DNA from: Deltaproteobacteria bacterium
Lineage (GTDB): Bacteria; Desulfobacterota; Desulfuromonadia; Desulfuromonadales; BM103
DNA: 21,203 nt
Direction of reading: 5' to 3'
Assembly: GCA_006226895.1 (NCBI GenBank)
Contig: SBFN01000194.1
Location: forward strand, 1-21,203
Shown here: positions 8,458 to 16,669 of the stretch, piece by piece
Layout: each line of letters opens with the position of its first letter
Position numbering within the stretch: position 1 is the first letter of the stretch
Position numbers and translations under genes: made by a program
The notes under the pieces: model-generated
The model's input: the letters and a program-made list of their open reading frames with translations, nothing else
Database searches by the model: none
What the model was told of the DNA's origin: nothing

Positions 8458-9486
8458 CTAACGAGCGAACAAGCCTGTAACAACCTCAGCAATATGTTCC
8501 AGTGGCAAAACCTGGGTTGCGGCACCACGAGCGATCGCCGCCTTCGGCATGCCAAAAACGGCACAACTGGCTTCATCCTGGGCGATCGTGTAGGCCCCTT
8601 GCTTGTACATCGAGGCCAATCCTTCCGCACCATCAGTGCCCATCCCCGTCAATAAAACCGCCACAGTTTCTTCGGCCAGACCCTGCTCTACCAAAGAAAG
8701 GAACATCGCATCAACAGCAGGGCGACAATTATTCAGAGGTGGCGAGTCCTGCAACACAATCCGATTTTCGCAGACGGTCAGATGGAGCTGATTAGGAGCC
8801 ACCAGAACCATTCCGGAAGTCAGCGCACTGCCGCTTTCTGCCATGCGCACCGGAAGCACCGTTTCGCGATCCAGCCAATCGGCAAAGCCGGGCGCAAAGC
8901 CATCGGCAATGTGCTGTACAACCAGAACGCTCGCATCGAAGTCTTCAGGAAGCTCCTGCAGCAGCTGCAGGACCGCCTTCGGGCCGCCGGTCGAGGCTCC
9001 GATGGCCAGGAGACGACGCGGCCGTGAGGACGACACCACCTGTGGCGTCTCCACCCTCGGTCGCTGCGCACGGTAGTGGTGAATCACCCTGATGCGGCTG
9101 ATACTTTTCACCTTGCTGATCAACTGTTGCGCAATCTGTGAAAAGGCCTCCGTTACAACACCGGTCGGTTTCTCCATAATATCGAGGGCGCCGAGTTTTA
9201 TTGCAGCAAAAGCGCTGCCGCTGTCATGCGGATCGGTATTGGATGAAAGCATCAGAATCGGTGTTGGCGTCGCCGCCATGATTTCCGCCACCGCTTCCAG
9301 CCCGTTCATGACCGGCATCATCACGTCCATGATGACCAGATCAGGCTTGAGCCTGGCGGTCTCTTCCACCGCCGCACGACCGTCACACACCTCGGCGACA
9401 ACCTCAACAGCAGGGTCCTGGCCCAGCAGGTCCCTCAGAACCACCCGGACCAGTTCGGAATCATCCGCTAGCAGAATTCGTACCAT
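8458..9486 (-). CDS. cheB: Chemoreceptor glutamate methylesterase/deamidase CheB
   Basis: The 342-residue two-domain CheB removes methyl groups from receptor glutamates to reset signalling. The N-terminal receiver (about 1-120) has D8/D9, phospho-acceptor D54 (VIMDVMMPVMNG) and K106. A linker leads to the methylesterase domain (about 155-340) with catalytic S165 (GASTGGPK), H192 (VVQHIADG) and D285 (TGMGTDGAEG). All key residues are intact. It begins 7 bases after the cheA stop, so the two are cotranscribed and probably translationally coupled. The substrate is likely the MCP two genes upstream, with CheA as the phosphodonor. In cluster content it corresponds to WspF/CheB of other Che-like systems. 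Confidence 0.96.
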   Translation of the reverse strand: MVRILLADDSELVRVVLRDLLGQDPAVEVVAEVCDGRAAVEETARLKPDLVIMDVMMPVMNGLEAVAEIMAATPTPILMLSSNTDPHDSGSAFAAIKLGALDIMEKPTGVVTEAFSQIAQQLISKVKSISRIRVIHHYRAQRPRVETPQVVSSSRPRRLLAIGASTGGPKAVLQLLQELPEDFDASVLVVQHIADGFAPGFADWLDRETVLPVRMAESGSALTSGMVLVAPNQLHLTVCENRIVLQDSPPLNNCRPAVDAMFLSLVEQGLAEETVAVLLTGMGTDGAEGLASMYKQGAYTIAQDEASCAVFGMPKAAIARGAATQVLPLEHIAEVVTGLFAR

Positions 9487-9493
9487 GGGTTTC

Positions 9494-11587
9494 TCATGAG
9501 ATCAGTGTTTCAACAGTTTCGAGCAGAATTCCCTGCTGGAAGTTACCCTTGACAATATATGCCTGGGCACCAGCCTCCATGCCTTGGCGACGATGTTCGT
9601 CAGACGCCAGGGAAGAGACGATAATCACTGGCATATCCCTGCTGTCTTCACGCTGACGAACCTTTTTGGTCAGTTCAAACCCGGTCATCCCCGGCATCTC
9701 GACATCGCTGACCATGAGATCGAAACGGCCGGTCTCCAGCTTTTCGAGAGCATCGAAACCAGAAACTGCGATCACAACTTCATAATGACTTGCTTCCAGG
9801 ATGTTCTTTTCCATGGTGCGGGTGGTGATTGAATCATCAACGACCAGAATTCGTCCCCGCAAAGCGTTCTGCTGCGCTTTCTCATAGGCCTGCCGCAGTT
9901 GCAACTTCTGCCGGCCCTGATTTGCGGCAAAAAGGTCCGCAACAGAAATAATCAAAGCAGGATTGCCGTCACCAAGGATCGTTGAGCCGGAGAAATAATC
10001 AAGGCTCTTTAACTGGCAGCCGAGGTCTTTAACGACAACATCCTGCAAACCGAGCGTGCGATCAACCAACAGGGCCATAGCTTGTTCACGAAAACTCAGG
10101 ACCAGAACGGTCAACCGCTCGCTGACCCGGTGGGAAGCACCCATCTCGAGAAGACGCGACAGGCTGCTCAATGGAATAGACGTCTCTCTGAGCCGAATAA
10201 CTTCACGACCCATCTCTTCAAGAATATCCCGTGGCGAAACACGCAAAACTTCGGCAACATAGTGCTGCGGAAAAACGTAAGTCTCACCACAACACTCCAC
10301 CAATAAACCGGTGAAGATGGCCATACTCAAAGGCAGCCGCAGCAACAACTCGGTTCCGGAACCAACCTCTGAATGCAAGATGAGGTTCCCTTTAATCTGG
10401 TCCAGATTGGATTTGACAACATCGAGGCCGACGCCACGCCCGGACACATCGGTAATAAACTCACGGGTAGAAAAGCCCGGTTCAAAGACCAGATAAATAA
10501 CGGCCTCATCAGACATTGCGGCCGCATCATCAGCAGAAAGAACGCCACGTTTAATCGCGGTCTCGCGAATTTTTTCAGGGTTCAAGCCCTGACCATCGTC
10601 ACGTATCGCAACTTGGACAAAGCTTCCCTCATAGCGGGCCTCAAGACTGATCTGTCCGGCCTTGAGCTTGCCCAGGCGAACCCTTGTCTCGGGTTCTTCA
10701 ATACCATGGTCGATGGCATTGTTGAGGACATGCAACAAAATCGGCTTAACCGCGTCGAGCATGTTCCGGTCGAGTTCAACCTCCTGACCTTTAACTGTGA
10801 AGTTCACTTCTTTCTTAAGGTTTCGAGCCAGGTTGCGTAGCGAGCGCTCAAATTCATCGGTTATCGTCGCCAGTGGCAGCAGACGTAATTCCATGGTGCG
10901 CTGGTAAACATCTTCCGCCTGGTAACCAAGCTGTAACCGGTCGCGCTCAAAATCATTGATCAGGGCCACCATGTTCCCTCGCAGGGACTGCAGCGACCCA
11001 TCATCGCTCGCCTGCAGGCCGCCCATGGAGCTGTCCAACTCTTGCAAGAGTGTTGTCATCTGTGCCTGTCGGGCAGTCATCGCTTTCTGGCTGAGGAGAA
11101 TTTCCCCCATGCGATTGACCAGCTGGTCAAGCCTTTCCACGCTCGCCCGTATCGAAGTTCGACGTTCCGTCCCTTGGTAATCAGCGGCGCTGGCTTCATC
11201 CTGCTCGGCATCGAGCGCCCCCGACTCGAGAGCCTTGACCACCGTATCAACATTCACGCTGATGCCACCACTTGACTGCGCTTGTGCCATCAAGGCCTCA
11301 ATGGCATCGGTCGCAACCAGAAGCACATCAACCAGGTCAGAGCTGAACTCCTGTTCACCACTTTGCAGATTTTTAAGCAGATCCTCCAGGCGATGAGCGA
11401 CACCGGCGAGTTCGACCAGGTCAACCATATTGGCCGAGCCCTTGAGCGTGTGCGCACTGCGCAACAGCTCGTTAAGCTGCTCCTCGCTCATCCCCACTTT
11501 TTCCAGAGAGAGAATTCCCTTGCGCAACGACTCAAGATGCTCTTCCGCTTCGCGGATGAATATGTCGACGTACTTGCTTTTTTTCAT
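9494..11587 (-). CDS. cheA: CheA-type sensor kinase with C-terminal receiver (hybrid)
   Basis: The 697-residue cytoplasmic kinase is controlled by the receptor array. Domains in order: a single Hpt with H46 (SAHTLKGSANM); dimerisation region (about 140-250); HATPase (about 275-420) with N290 (LLHVLNNAIDHG), DDGQG 330-334 and GRGVGL 383-388; CheW-like P5 (about 425-555); and a receiver (577-697) with D584/D585, D628 (VSDVEMPGMTG) and K680. No P2 CheY-binding domain is seen. I start at ATG 11587 (MKKSKYVDIF) because the 47 residues before it are unlike CheA and overlap the end of the MCP gene. The attached receiver resembles FrzE/WspE-type kinases and may be a phosphate sink or an internal regulator. 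It lies 40 bases after the MCP gene. Confidence 0.95.
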   Translation of the reverse strand: MKKSKYVDIFIREAEEHLESLRKGILSLEKVGMSEEQLNELLRSAHTLKGSANMVDLVELAGVAHRLEDLLKNLQSGEQEFSSDLVDVLLVATDAIEALMAQAQSSGGISVNVDTVVKALESGALDAEQDEASAADYQGTERRTSIRASVERLDQLVNRMGEILLSQKAMTARQAQMTTLLQELDSSMGGLQASDDGSLQSLRGNMVALINDFERDRLQLGYQAEDVYQRTMELRLLPLATITDEFERSLRNLARNLKKEVNFTVKGQEVELDRNMLDAVKPILLHVLNNAIDHGIEEPETRVRLGKLKAGQISLEARYEGSFVQVAIRDDGQGLNPEKIRETAIKRGVLSADDAAAMSDEAVIYLVFEPGFSTREFITDVSGRGVGLDVVKSNLDQIKGNLILHSEVGSGTELLLRLPLSMAIFTGLLVECCGETYVFPQHYVAEVLRVSPRDILEEMGREVIRLRETSIPLSSLSRLLEMGASHRVSERLTVLVLSFREQAMALLVDRTLGLQDVVVKDLGCQLKSLDYFSGSTILGDGNPALIISVADLFAANQGRQKLQLRQAYEKAQQNALRGRILVVDDSITTRTMEKNILEASHYEVVIAVSGFDALEKLETGRFDLMVSDVEMPGMTGFELTKKVRQREDSRDMPVIIVSSLASDEHRRQGMEAGAQAYIVKGNFQQGILLETVETLIS

Positions 11588-11627
11588 TCGACTCGCATGG
11601 CTGAACTCACGAAAAAACCATTCAGGC

Positions 11628-13889
11628 TCAATCCATCTGGTAACCGATCCGGAACGCGCCCCAGTGCTTACCCTTGACATAGACCGGAGCGCTGATATCA
11701 AGCATTTTTTCGCCGGTATCACGCTCATAGGGCTGGGTCAGCAAGCCCTTCTGGTTGCGAGCCGCCTTGATCCCTACATCGTGGTCGAATATCCGTTTGG
11801 TACGGTTGCCAACCAGGTCGGTCTTGTAATCACCGGTCAGCGGTTGGGTATACTTGCTGTTATGGGTCGGCAGATACCCGTTACGATCTACGAGTACCGC
11901 AAAAGCCACCATCTCATTGCTTAGAAATTCATCCTGGTAAGTATTGATCGTCTCATCCATGTAGCTGTCATAGCAGGTATGATATTTCTTCGGATCGGTA
12001 TCAGGAATCAGCTGGTAATTCTCGTCAAAGAGATCCTCCATTGTGAATCGACCTCGCTCCACAGCCTCTGTCAAAATGCGCTCCATCTCCTTGGAACCTG
12101 CAATTGCTGCGGCCTCGCCTTTAGACTGCAAGTTTTCATCAACCAGGTCCTGCAGCCGTTCAGCCAGAGCCGTCAGCTCGGCGATCGACTGTGTTGTCTC
12201 TTGCGAGCTCGTCGCCACCTGCACAGCAACATCGCGAACCTCGACGATCGTCTCTGTCATCTGCTCGCTGGCCGAGGTTTGCTGTTGGGTCATCAGTTTG
12301 ATCTCGCTCGCGGCACTCGTCGTCTCGGCCACGGCACCGGTAATCTTTTCCAGCGCCTCTGAGATATTAACAACCAAGCTGCTCGCTGCATCGACGCCTT
12401 TCGAGCCCTCTTCGGTCAGCATGATCGTGCTGTTGGTCGCCTGCTGGATTTGCACGATCAGCGCCTTGACCTGGTTGGTGGCGTCTGCGGTGCGATCCGC
12501 CAAGCGTCGTACCTCGTTGGCCACAATCGAAAAGCGTTTGCCAGCCTCGCCAGCCCCGGCGGCTTCAATCGCCGCGTTGAGCGACAAGAGGTTGGTCTGG
12601 TCTGAGATCTCATCGATAATATCGATGATGCCGCCAATCTTCTGGGAATTCTCTCCAAGCTCCAGCATCGCTTCGGCGATCGACTGTACCTGATCTTTCA
12701 GCTGAGCCATACCCTCAACGGCTGTAGACACAGCCTCCTGACCTTCGGTGCTTGAAACCGTGGCATTGTCAGCCAAAGATTCCACGCGCCCGGCATTGTC
12801 AGAAACCTGCTTCGCGGTCGCCGCAATCTCTTCCGAAGTTGTGGTCGCCTGCTGCACTGCGGTGGCCTGTTGCGTCGAACCGGCAGACTGTTGAGCCGAG
12901 ATCGCCATCAACTCATTAGCGCTGGTCGAAAGTTGCTGGATTGCCTCTTTGACACTCACAACAATGCGATTGCTCTTGTCGATTTCACCCTGCAGGTTTT
13001 TGACAATCACCTGGGTCATATTATTGAAGGCACCGGCCAACTGGCCGACTTCATCGTTTGACGCCACGGTGATCTGCTCTTCCAGGCTGCCTTCGGTGAT
13101 ACGCTCTGCAGCACGGGTCAGATCCTTTAAGGGGCGCATCATCCGCGAGACCACCAACAGACAGGTTCCCGAGGCGAAGAGCAAGACCAGCAGCATGGAA
13201 ATAACGAGGGTGTCACGCAGTTCAGCAATGGCCGCATCTGTCTGCTTCATCGAGAAGCCAATCCTGAAACCGCCCCAGTGCTTGCCACGTACATAGACCG
13301 GTGCCGAGACATCCCACATCGTCTCGCCCGTATCACGCTTGTAAACCTGGCGCAGGTAACCATTGCCATCTTCATTGTTATACTGCCCGGCGGCCAAGCC
13401 TACCGGATCGTTAAAGATACGCTTGGTGCGGTTACCGACTTTGTCGACCTCGGCGTCACCAGTCAGAGGCTTGGAGTACTTGCTGTTGTGAGTCGGCAGG
13501 TAGCCGTTACGGTCGACCAGAACGGCAAACACCACCATCGAATCTGAGGCGGCAAAGGTATCCTGAAAGTCCTTGATCGTCAGGTCCAGATAAAGATCGT
13601 AGGCCGTACGGTATTTCGGCAGGGAAGAACCAGAGAGGGGTCCCTCTGTAATCTCCTGATAATCAGTATCAAAGAGCTGTTCTTCAAAAAACTGACCACT
13701 CGACAAAGATTGCTCCAGCACGCCTTCCAGAGCCTTGGCTCCAATTTTGGCCAGAGAGCTGGCTTTAACCAAAAGCTCTTCGCGCAGGGCCTTCGATCGC
13801 TGTTCGACAATCAGATAAGTCGATATCACCATGATTAAGGTCAATACGCCGATCAGTGCCAACACAATTTTTACGCTGATTCGATTCAT
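11628..13889 (-). CDS. Methyl-accepting chemotaxis protein with the same sensor domain at both ends
   Basis: The predicted receptor has 753 residues. ATG 13889 (MNRISVKIV) is preferred over 13910 because AAGGCGAGA precedes it and nothing suitable precedes the other. Order: TM1 (about 6-27), periplasmic sensor (28-225), TM2 (226-247), HAMP (248-303), signalling coiled coil (about 320-583) with tip [20 protein letters not shown], then a second sensor copy (about 595-753). Both copies contain [18 protein letters not shown] (121-138 and 663-680), [14 protein letters not shown], and a GKHWG-x-FRIG ending. [10 protein letters not shown] (350-359) fits a methylation site. The tip has Gly where enteric receptors have Arg (AARAGE). 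There is no CXXCH or recognised ligand pocket, so the ligand is unknown. It sits between the CheW-like adaptor (47-base gap) and CheA. Confidence 0.93.
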   Translation of the reverse strand: MNRISVKIVLALIGVLTLIMVISTYLIVEQRSKALREELLVKASSLAKIGAKALEGVLEQSLSSGQFFEEQLFDTDYQEITEGPLSGSSLPKYRTAYDLYLDLTIKDFQDTFAASDSMVVFAVLVDRNGYLPTHNSKYSKPLTGDAEVDKVGNRTKRIFNDPVGLAAGQYNNEDGNGYLRQVYKRDTGETMWDVSAPVYVRGKHWGGFRIGFSMKQTDAAIAELRDTLVISMLLVLLFASGTCLLVVSRMMRPLKDLTRAAERITEGSLEEQITVASNDEVGQLAGAFNNMTQVIVKNLQGEIDKSNRIVVSVKEAIQQLSTSANELMAISAQQSAGSTQQATAVQQATTTSEEIAATAKQVSDNAGRVESLADNATVSSTEGQEAVSTAVEGMAQLKDQVQSIAEAMLELGENSQKIGGIIDIIDEISDQTNLLSLNAAIEAAGAGEAGKRFSIVANEVRRLADRTADATNQVKALIVQIQQATNSTIMLTEEGSKGVDAASSLVVNISEALEKITGAVAETTSAASEIKLMTQQQTSASEQMTETIVEVRDVAVQVATSSQETTQSIAELTALAERLQDLVDENLQSKGEAAAIAGSKEMERILTEAVERGRFTMEDLFDENYQLIPDTDPKKYHTCYDSYMDETINTYQDEFLSNEMVAFAVLVDRNGYLPTHNSKYTQPLTGDYKTDLVGNRTKRIFDHDVGIKAARNQKGLLTQPYERDTGEKMLDISAPVYVKGKHWGAFRIGYQMD
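11631..11903 (-). repeat. Sensor-domain core, cytoplasmic C-terminal copy (copy 2)
   Basis: This segment encodes residues 663-753, after the signalling domain, with no transmembrane helix following the HAMP region, so it should lie in the cytoplasm. It keeps [38 protein letters not shown] and GKHWG of copy 1. It is four or five residues shorter in the loop after VGI (KAARNQKG against [12 protein letters not shown]). Confidence 0.85.
13248..13529 (-). repeat. Sensor-domain core, periplasmic copy (copy 1)
   Basis: This segment encodes residues 121-214 of the MCP, between the two transmembrane helices. It aligns end to end with copy 2 (11631-11903); by eye about 63 of roughly 90 positions are identical. 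Upstream of the core, both copies also share a helical approach with a FxxDLFD/QLFDxxYQ-like segment and a Y-x-x-x-DxTI motif. Codons differ widely between the copies, so the similarity is at protein level and the duplication is not recent. Confidence 0.85.
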
Positions 13890-13936
13890 TAATCTCGCCT
13901 TTCCATCCATAGAGCTGGTTCACTGCTTGCGTCAGG

Positions 13937-14500
13937 TCAGCTGTTACTTTCGTCCTGTTGTTTCTGATCAACAACCATTTCCGGGCGCGCCATGAGCCCT
14001 CCCAGATCGACAAGAACCAGGACATCCTCGTTCTCAACAAATTTTCCATAAATAAGATCACGGGCTCCGGCTCCCGCCCCCTCCGCCAAAGCTTCAACCT
14101 GCTCTTCATCGACGCCGGACAATCCCTCGACAACCTCCACCAGCAGAGCTGTTTTAAGTGCCCCCACTTCTACAACAACCAGGCGAAAATCATCCCGGAC
14201 CGACTGGGGGCCCAGACCAAGCAAAGGGCACATATCGGTCACCGCAACAATCTCACCGCGCAGGCTGAAGATTCCACAGAGGTGCTCCGGCAAACGCGGC
14301 ACATGCACCAAACGCGGCAGCTTGAGGACTTCACGACAGTTTGCCGCAGGTAACCCGTAGCGTATATTGCCACAGCGCACGACAAGGTATTCGGTGGCTA
14401 CAGCCCCGGCACCCTCTTCTTCAACCTCGAGATTACGCCAGTAATCCGCGCGCATTTCCTGCAAGATTTGCTCGATTTCGTAACCGTGCTTTTCATCCAT
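13937..14500 (-). CDS. cheW: CheW-like scaffold protein
   Basis: This 187-residue adaptor couples receptors to the kinase. Residues 36-170 form a CheW domain (EYLVVRCGNIRYGLPAANCREVLK, the conserved IFSLRGEIVAVTDM at 77-90 with R81, and ALLVEVVEGL). A 35-residue acidic, helical N-terminal extension and a short polar C-terminal tail are additions to the minimal 150-residue CheW. The start has GGAG about ten bases upstream. It is the first gene after a 246-base gap with a promoter candidate and is followed closely by the MCP. It is the only CheW in the window, whereas Wsp-type clusters have two. Confidence 0.93.
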   Translation of the reverse strand: MDEKHGYEIEQILQEMRADYWRNLEVEEEGAGAVATEYLVVRCGNIRYGLPAANCREVLKLPRLVHVPRLPEHLCGIFSLRGEIVAVTDMCPLLGLGPQSVRDDFRLVVVEVGALKTALLVEVVEGLSGVDEEQVEALAEGAGAGARDLIYGKFVENEDVLVLVDLGGLMARPEMVVDQKQQDESNS

Positions 14501-14558
14501 GTGCGACCCACTCCAATTAAAGGACAGGTGGTCTTTAAAACATCAAGCCCAAGGGAAG

Positions 14559-14585
14559 AGTATAACGATGTTTCAGTTTTGTCAA
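14559..14585 (-). promoter_or_regulatory. Sigma-70-type promoter for cheW-mcp-cheA-cheB
   Basis: On the minus strand TTGACA (14585-14580) is followed after 15 bases by TATACT (14564-14559); reading the -35 as TTTGAC gives 16. Both hexamers are strong though the spacing is short. The transcript would start near 14552, about 50 bases before the cheW ATG, so the module can be expressed independently of glnS-cheR. Confidence 0.5.
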
Positions 14586-14639
14586 ACGTCGCTAAATTAA
14601 CTTTCCTTAGGCTGTTTTCCGAGAATTTTACGATACGAG

Positions 14640-14677
14640 CTTGGCATAACCAAGGCTGCTATTAAACACTGTTTAAT
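14640..14677. repeat. Two adjacent inverted repeats between cheR and cheW
   Basis: ATTAAACA-C-TGTTTAAT (14661-14677) is a perfect 17-base dyad with one central base. CTTGG-CATAA-CCAAG (14640-14654) is a second, weaker one. They lie 55 to 92 bases upstream of the cheW -35 hexamer and 70 or more bases past the cheR stop. The symmetric first element looks like a binding site for a dimeric regulator; neither has the T-run of a terminator. The rest of 14501-14746 shows no gene. Confidence 0.55.
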
Positions 14678-14746
14678 TGTTCGCGAGGAGAGGAAGCAGA
14701 CAGGTCAACACGCACTTCCGGGGGCATGCTGCAAAGAACGGAAAAG

Positions 14747-16627
14747 CTAGAGATCGAGGGCCTCAGCCAGCTCCTTGCGGACGACCTCGAGAAAGACTCC
14801 CCTGGAAAGTCCACCGGAGAAGGGGATGATTGCCTGGTCTGCACCTTGCTCAAGAATGCGCAGGGTGTTGCGCAAAGAGCGCCGTTTTTTCTCTTTCTCC
14901 GCCAGACGATCATGAGCCTTGGCAGAGAGATAATGGGCCATAACAAAGGCGGGTTCAAGCCATAGGACTTTCTGGTATTCGACGAGTGCGCGCTCAAGGA
15001 AGCCTTCCATATCGAGAATCAGACCGCGTAGCAAGTAGGCTTCCGGCAACAGGTCGTCTTCTTTAATGGCTCGGGCACAATAGAGACGAGCGTCATCATA
15101 CTTCCCCTGATTGGCCAACAACAGGCCTTTCCCGACCAAACCTTTCGGGTGAGTCGGTTCTATTTCCAGGAGCTGTTCAAAGAGCCGTGTCGACTCGGAA
15201 AACTTCTCACAGTCGAAAGCCGAAAAGGCCTTCAGGTAGAGAGCTTCAGGATCGCACGCCAAAGCCCCGGACCTTTCTTCAGACTGGCGCTGACCCGCCT
15301 TAGTGCCCACCTGAGGAGACGAAGGCTTTACCTTTGCCGGATTGACATGAACCGGCTTGTCGAGCGGTTTCGCGCTTGCGGAAGCTTTTGCGACCTTTCC
15401 TTTTAAGTCGACCGGGTCTTTACGTTGGTAAAAAAAGGCATTGTTCTGGTGATGTCGCCGGAAGCGGTCGGAAATATTCTGCATGGTCTCCGCATGCCCC
15501 AGAAAGAGGAACCCCTGAGGACTGAGAGACCGACTGAACTTGGCAACAATTTGACGAATTGTTTCGAGCTTGAAATAAATCAAGACATTACGGCAAGACA
15601 ACAGATCAATCTCACCGGAGCCATCGGCAGCGACGGGAAAAGGTGCTGTCTGCAGATTGAGATAATCAAATCGCACCATACGCCTGACCTGTACAGACAG
15701 GAGGTAATGTTTGTCCGATTTTTCAAAGTACTTCTCGCGGAGAGAGCCCTCCACCATGCGCAGCGAACGTTCGCCATAAACGCCCTCACGAGCGAGGCGC
15801 AATGAGCGCTTGTTGATATCGGTCGCCAGGATCTGAACATCCCAACTGACCAAATCAGGAAAGTTTTCAAGCAGCAGGATCGCCAGGGAGTAGGGCTCTT
15901 CTCCGGTTGAGCACCCCGCCGACCAAATGCGAAGTTTCCGTTGAGCTTTATTCGCTTCAATAAGCTTGGGGAAGACATAGCGGATGAGTGCTTCACGGTG
16001 GGAACGATAGCGAAAAAAGGAGGTTTCACCAACGGTCAGCAGACCGATCAGCTTGTTGACTTCATCATAATTATCCGGTGTGGCCGTCAGGTACTTGGAA
16101 TATGCCGGTAAAGACTCCATACGCAGGGCCTGAATGCGACGCATCAGACCACGCTCCAGGATGCGCTGGTTGTGCGGATTGAAATGCAGGCCACTATGCC
16201 CGAGGAGAAATTTTTTCAACGCCGTCAATTCAGGTTCGGCGAAAGAAACTTGTGTCAGGTATTTACTGCTGTCGGCGAGTCGCCTCATACAAATGTCCAT
16301 GCGTTCACGGTCAAAGGGACGAGCCTGAAAGTCAAAAACATCCAGCATTTCATGTTCGAGGCTGGCATCATCGCTAACAACAATGATCGGCACCCGTTTC
16401 AGGTGCCGATGCTTTTCAATGCTTTTAAAGATCTCCATCCCGGAGCCCGCATAACGGTTCATCCCAAGGACGATCAGATCTGGCTGATAGACGGTGAGAA
16501 CATGAGTCGACACACTCTTTGCGGGACTGCAGGTCACCTCGTGTCCACCATCACTCAACCAACCCCGTAGCTCCCGGCAAAGCTCCATGGCTTCGTCTAT
16601 GACGTATATTTTCAGGCAACGCGGCAT
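14747..16627 (-). CDS. cheR: CheR receptor methyltransferase with N-terminal pseudo-receiver and C-terminal TPRs
   Basis: The 626-residue protein methylates receptor glutamates from S-adenosylmethionine. Residues 1-125 resemble a receiver, but the phospho-acceptor position is G55 (DLIVLGMN), the acidic pair is D11/E12, and the usual lysine of KP is R103 (ARPF). It should therefore not be phosphorylated. CheR follows (about 127-400): N-terminal helices, the SAM site IWSAGCSTGEEPYS (234-247), LATDIN (267-272) and LLSCRNVLIYF (342-352). A charged linker (405-455) leads to at least three TPR-like repeats (about 460-575), as in WspC-type CheR. It lies 42 bases after glnS and 246 before cheW. A GGAA precedes ATG 16627. 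Substrate specificity for the neighbouring MCP is inferred. Confidence 0.93.
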   Translation of the reverse strand: MPRCLKIYVIDEAMELCRELRGWLSDGGHEVTCSPAKSVSTHVLTVYQPDLIVLGMNRYAGSGMEIFKSIEKHRHLKRVPIIVVSDDASLEHEMLDVFDFQARPFDRERMDICMRRLADSSKYLTQVSFAEPELTALKKFLLGHSGLHFNPHNQRILERGLMRRIQALRMESLPAYSKYLTATPDNYDEVNKLIGLLTVGETSFFRYRSHREALIRYVFPKLIEANKAQRKLRIWSAGCSTGEEPYSLAILLLENFPDLVSWDVQILATDINKRSLRLAREGVYGERSLRMVEGSLREKYFEKSDKHYLLSVQVRRMVRFDYLNLQTAPFPVAADGSGEIDLLSCRNVLIYFKLETIRQIVAKFSRSLSPQGFLFLGHAETMQNISDRFRRHHQNNAFFYQRKDPVDLKGKVAKASASAKPLDKPVHVNPAKVKPSSPQVGTKAGQRQSEERSGALACDPEALYLKAFSAFDCEKFSESTRLFEQLLEIEPTHPKGLVGKGLLLANQGKYDDARLYCARAIKEDDLLPEAYLLRGLILDMEGFLERALVEYQKVLWLEPAFVMAHYLSAKAHDRLAEKEKKRRSLRNTLRILEQGADQAIIPFSGGLSRGVFLEVVRKELAEALDL

Positions 16628-16669
16628 ATGATAGTTCCAAGACCTTAGGGTGGTACTCTTAAACCAAGA

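Noticed and set aside
11588..11728. Extended N-terminus of CheA from ATG 11728
   Set aside because: The extra 47 residues overlap the conserved C-terminal sensor copy of the MCP in another frame and do not resemble CheA; Hpt domains begin as from ATG 11587.
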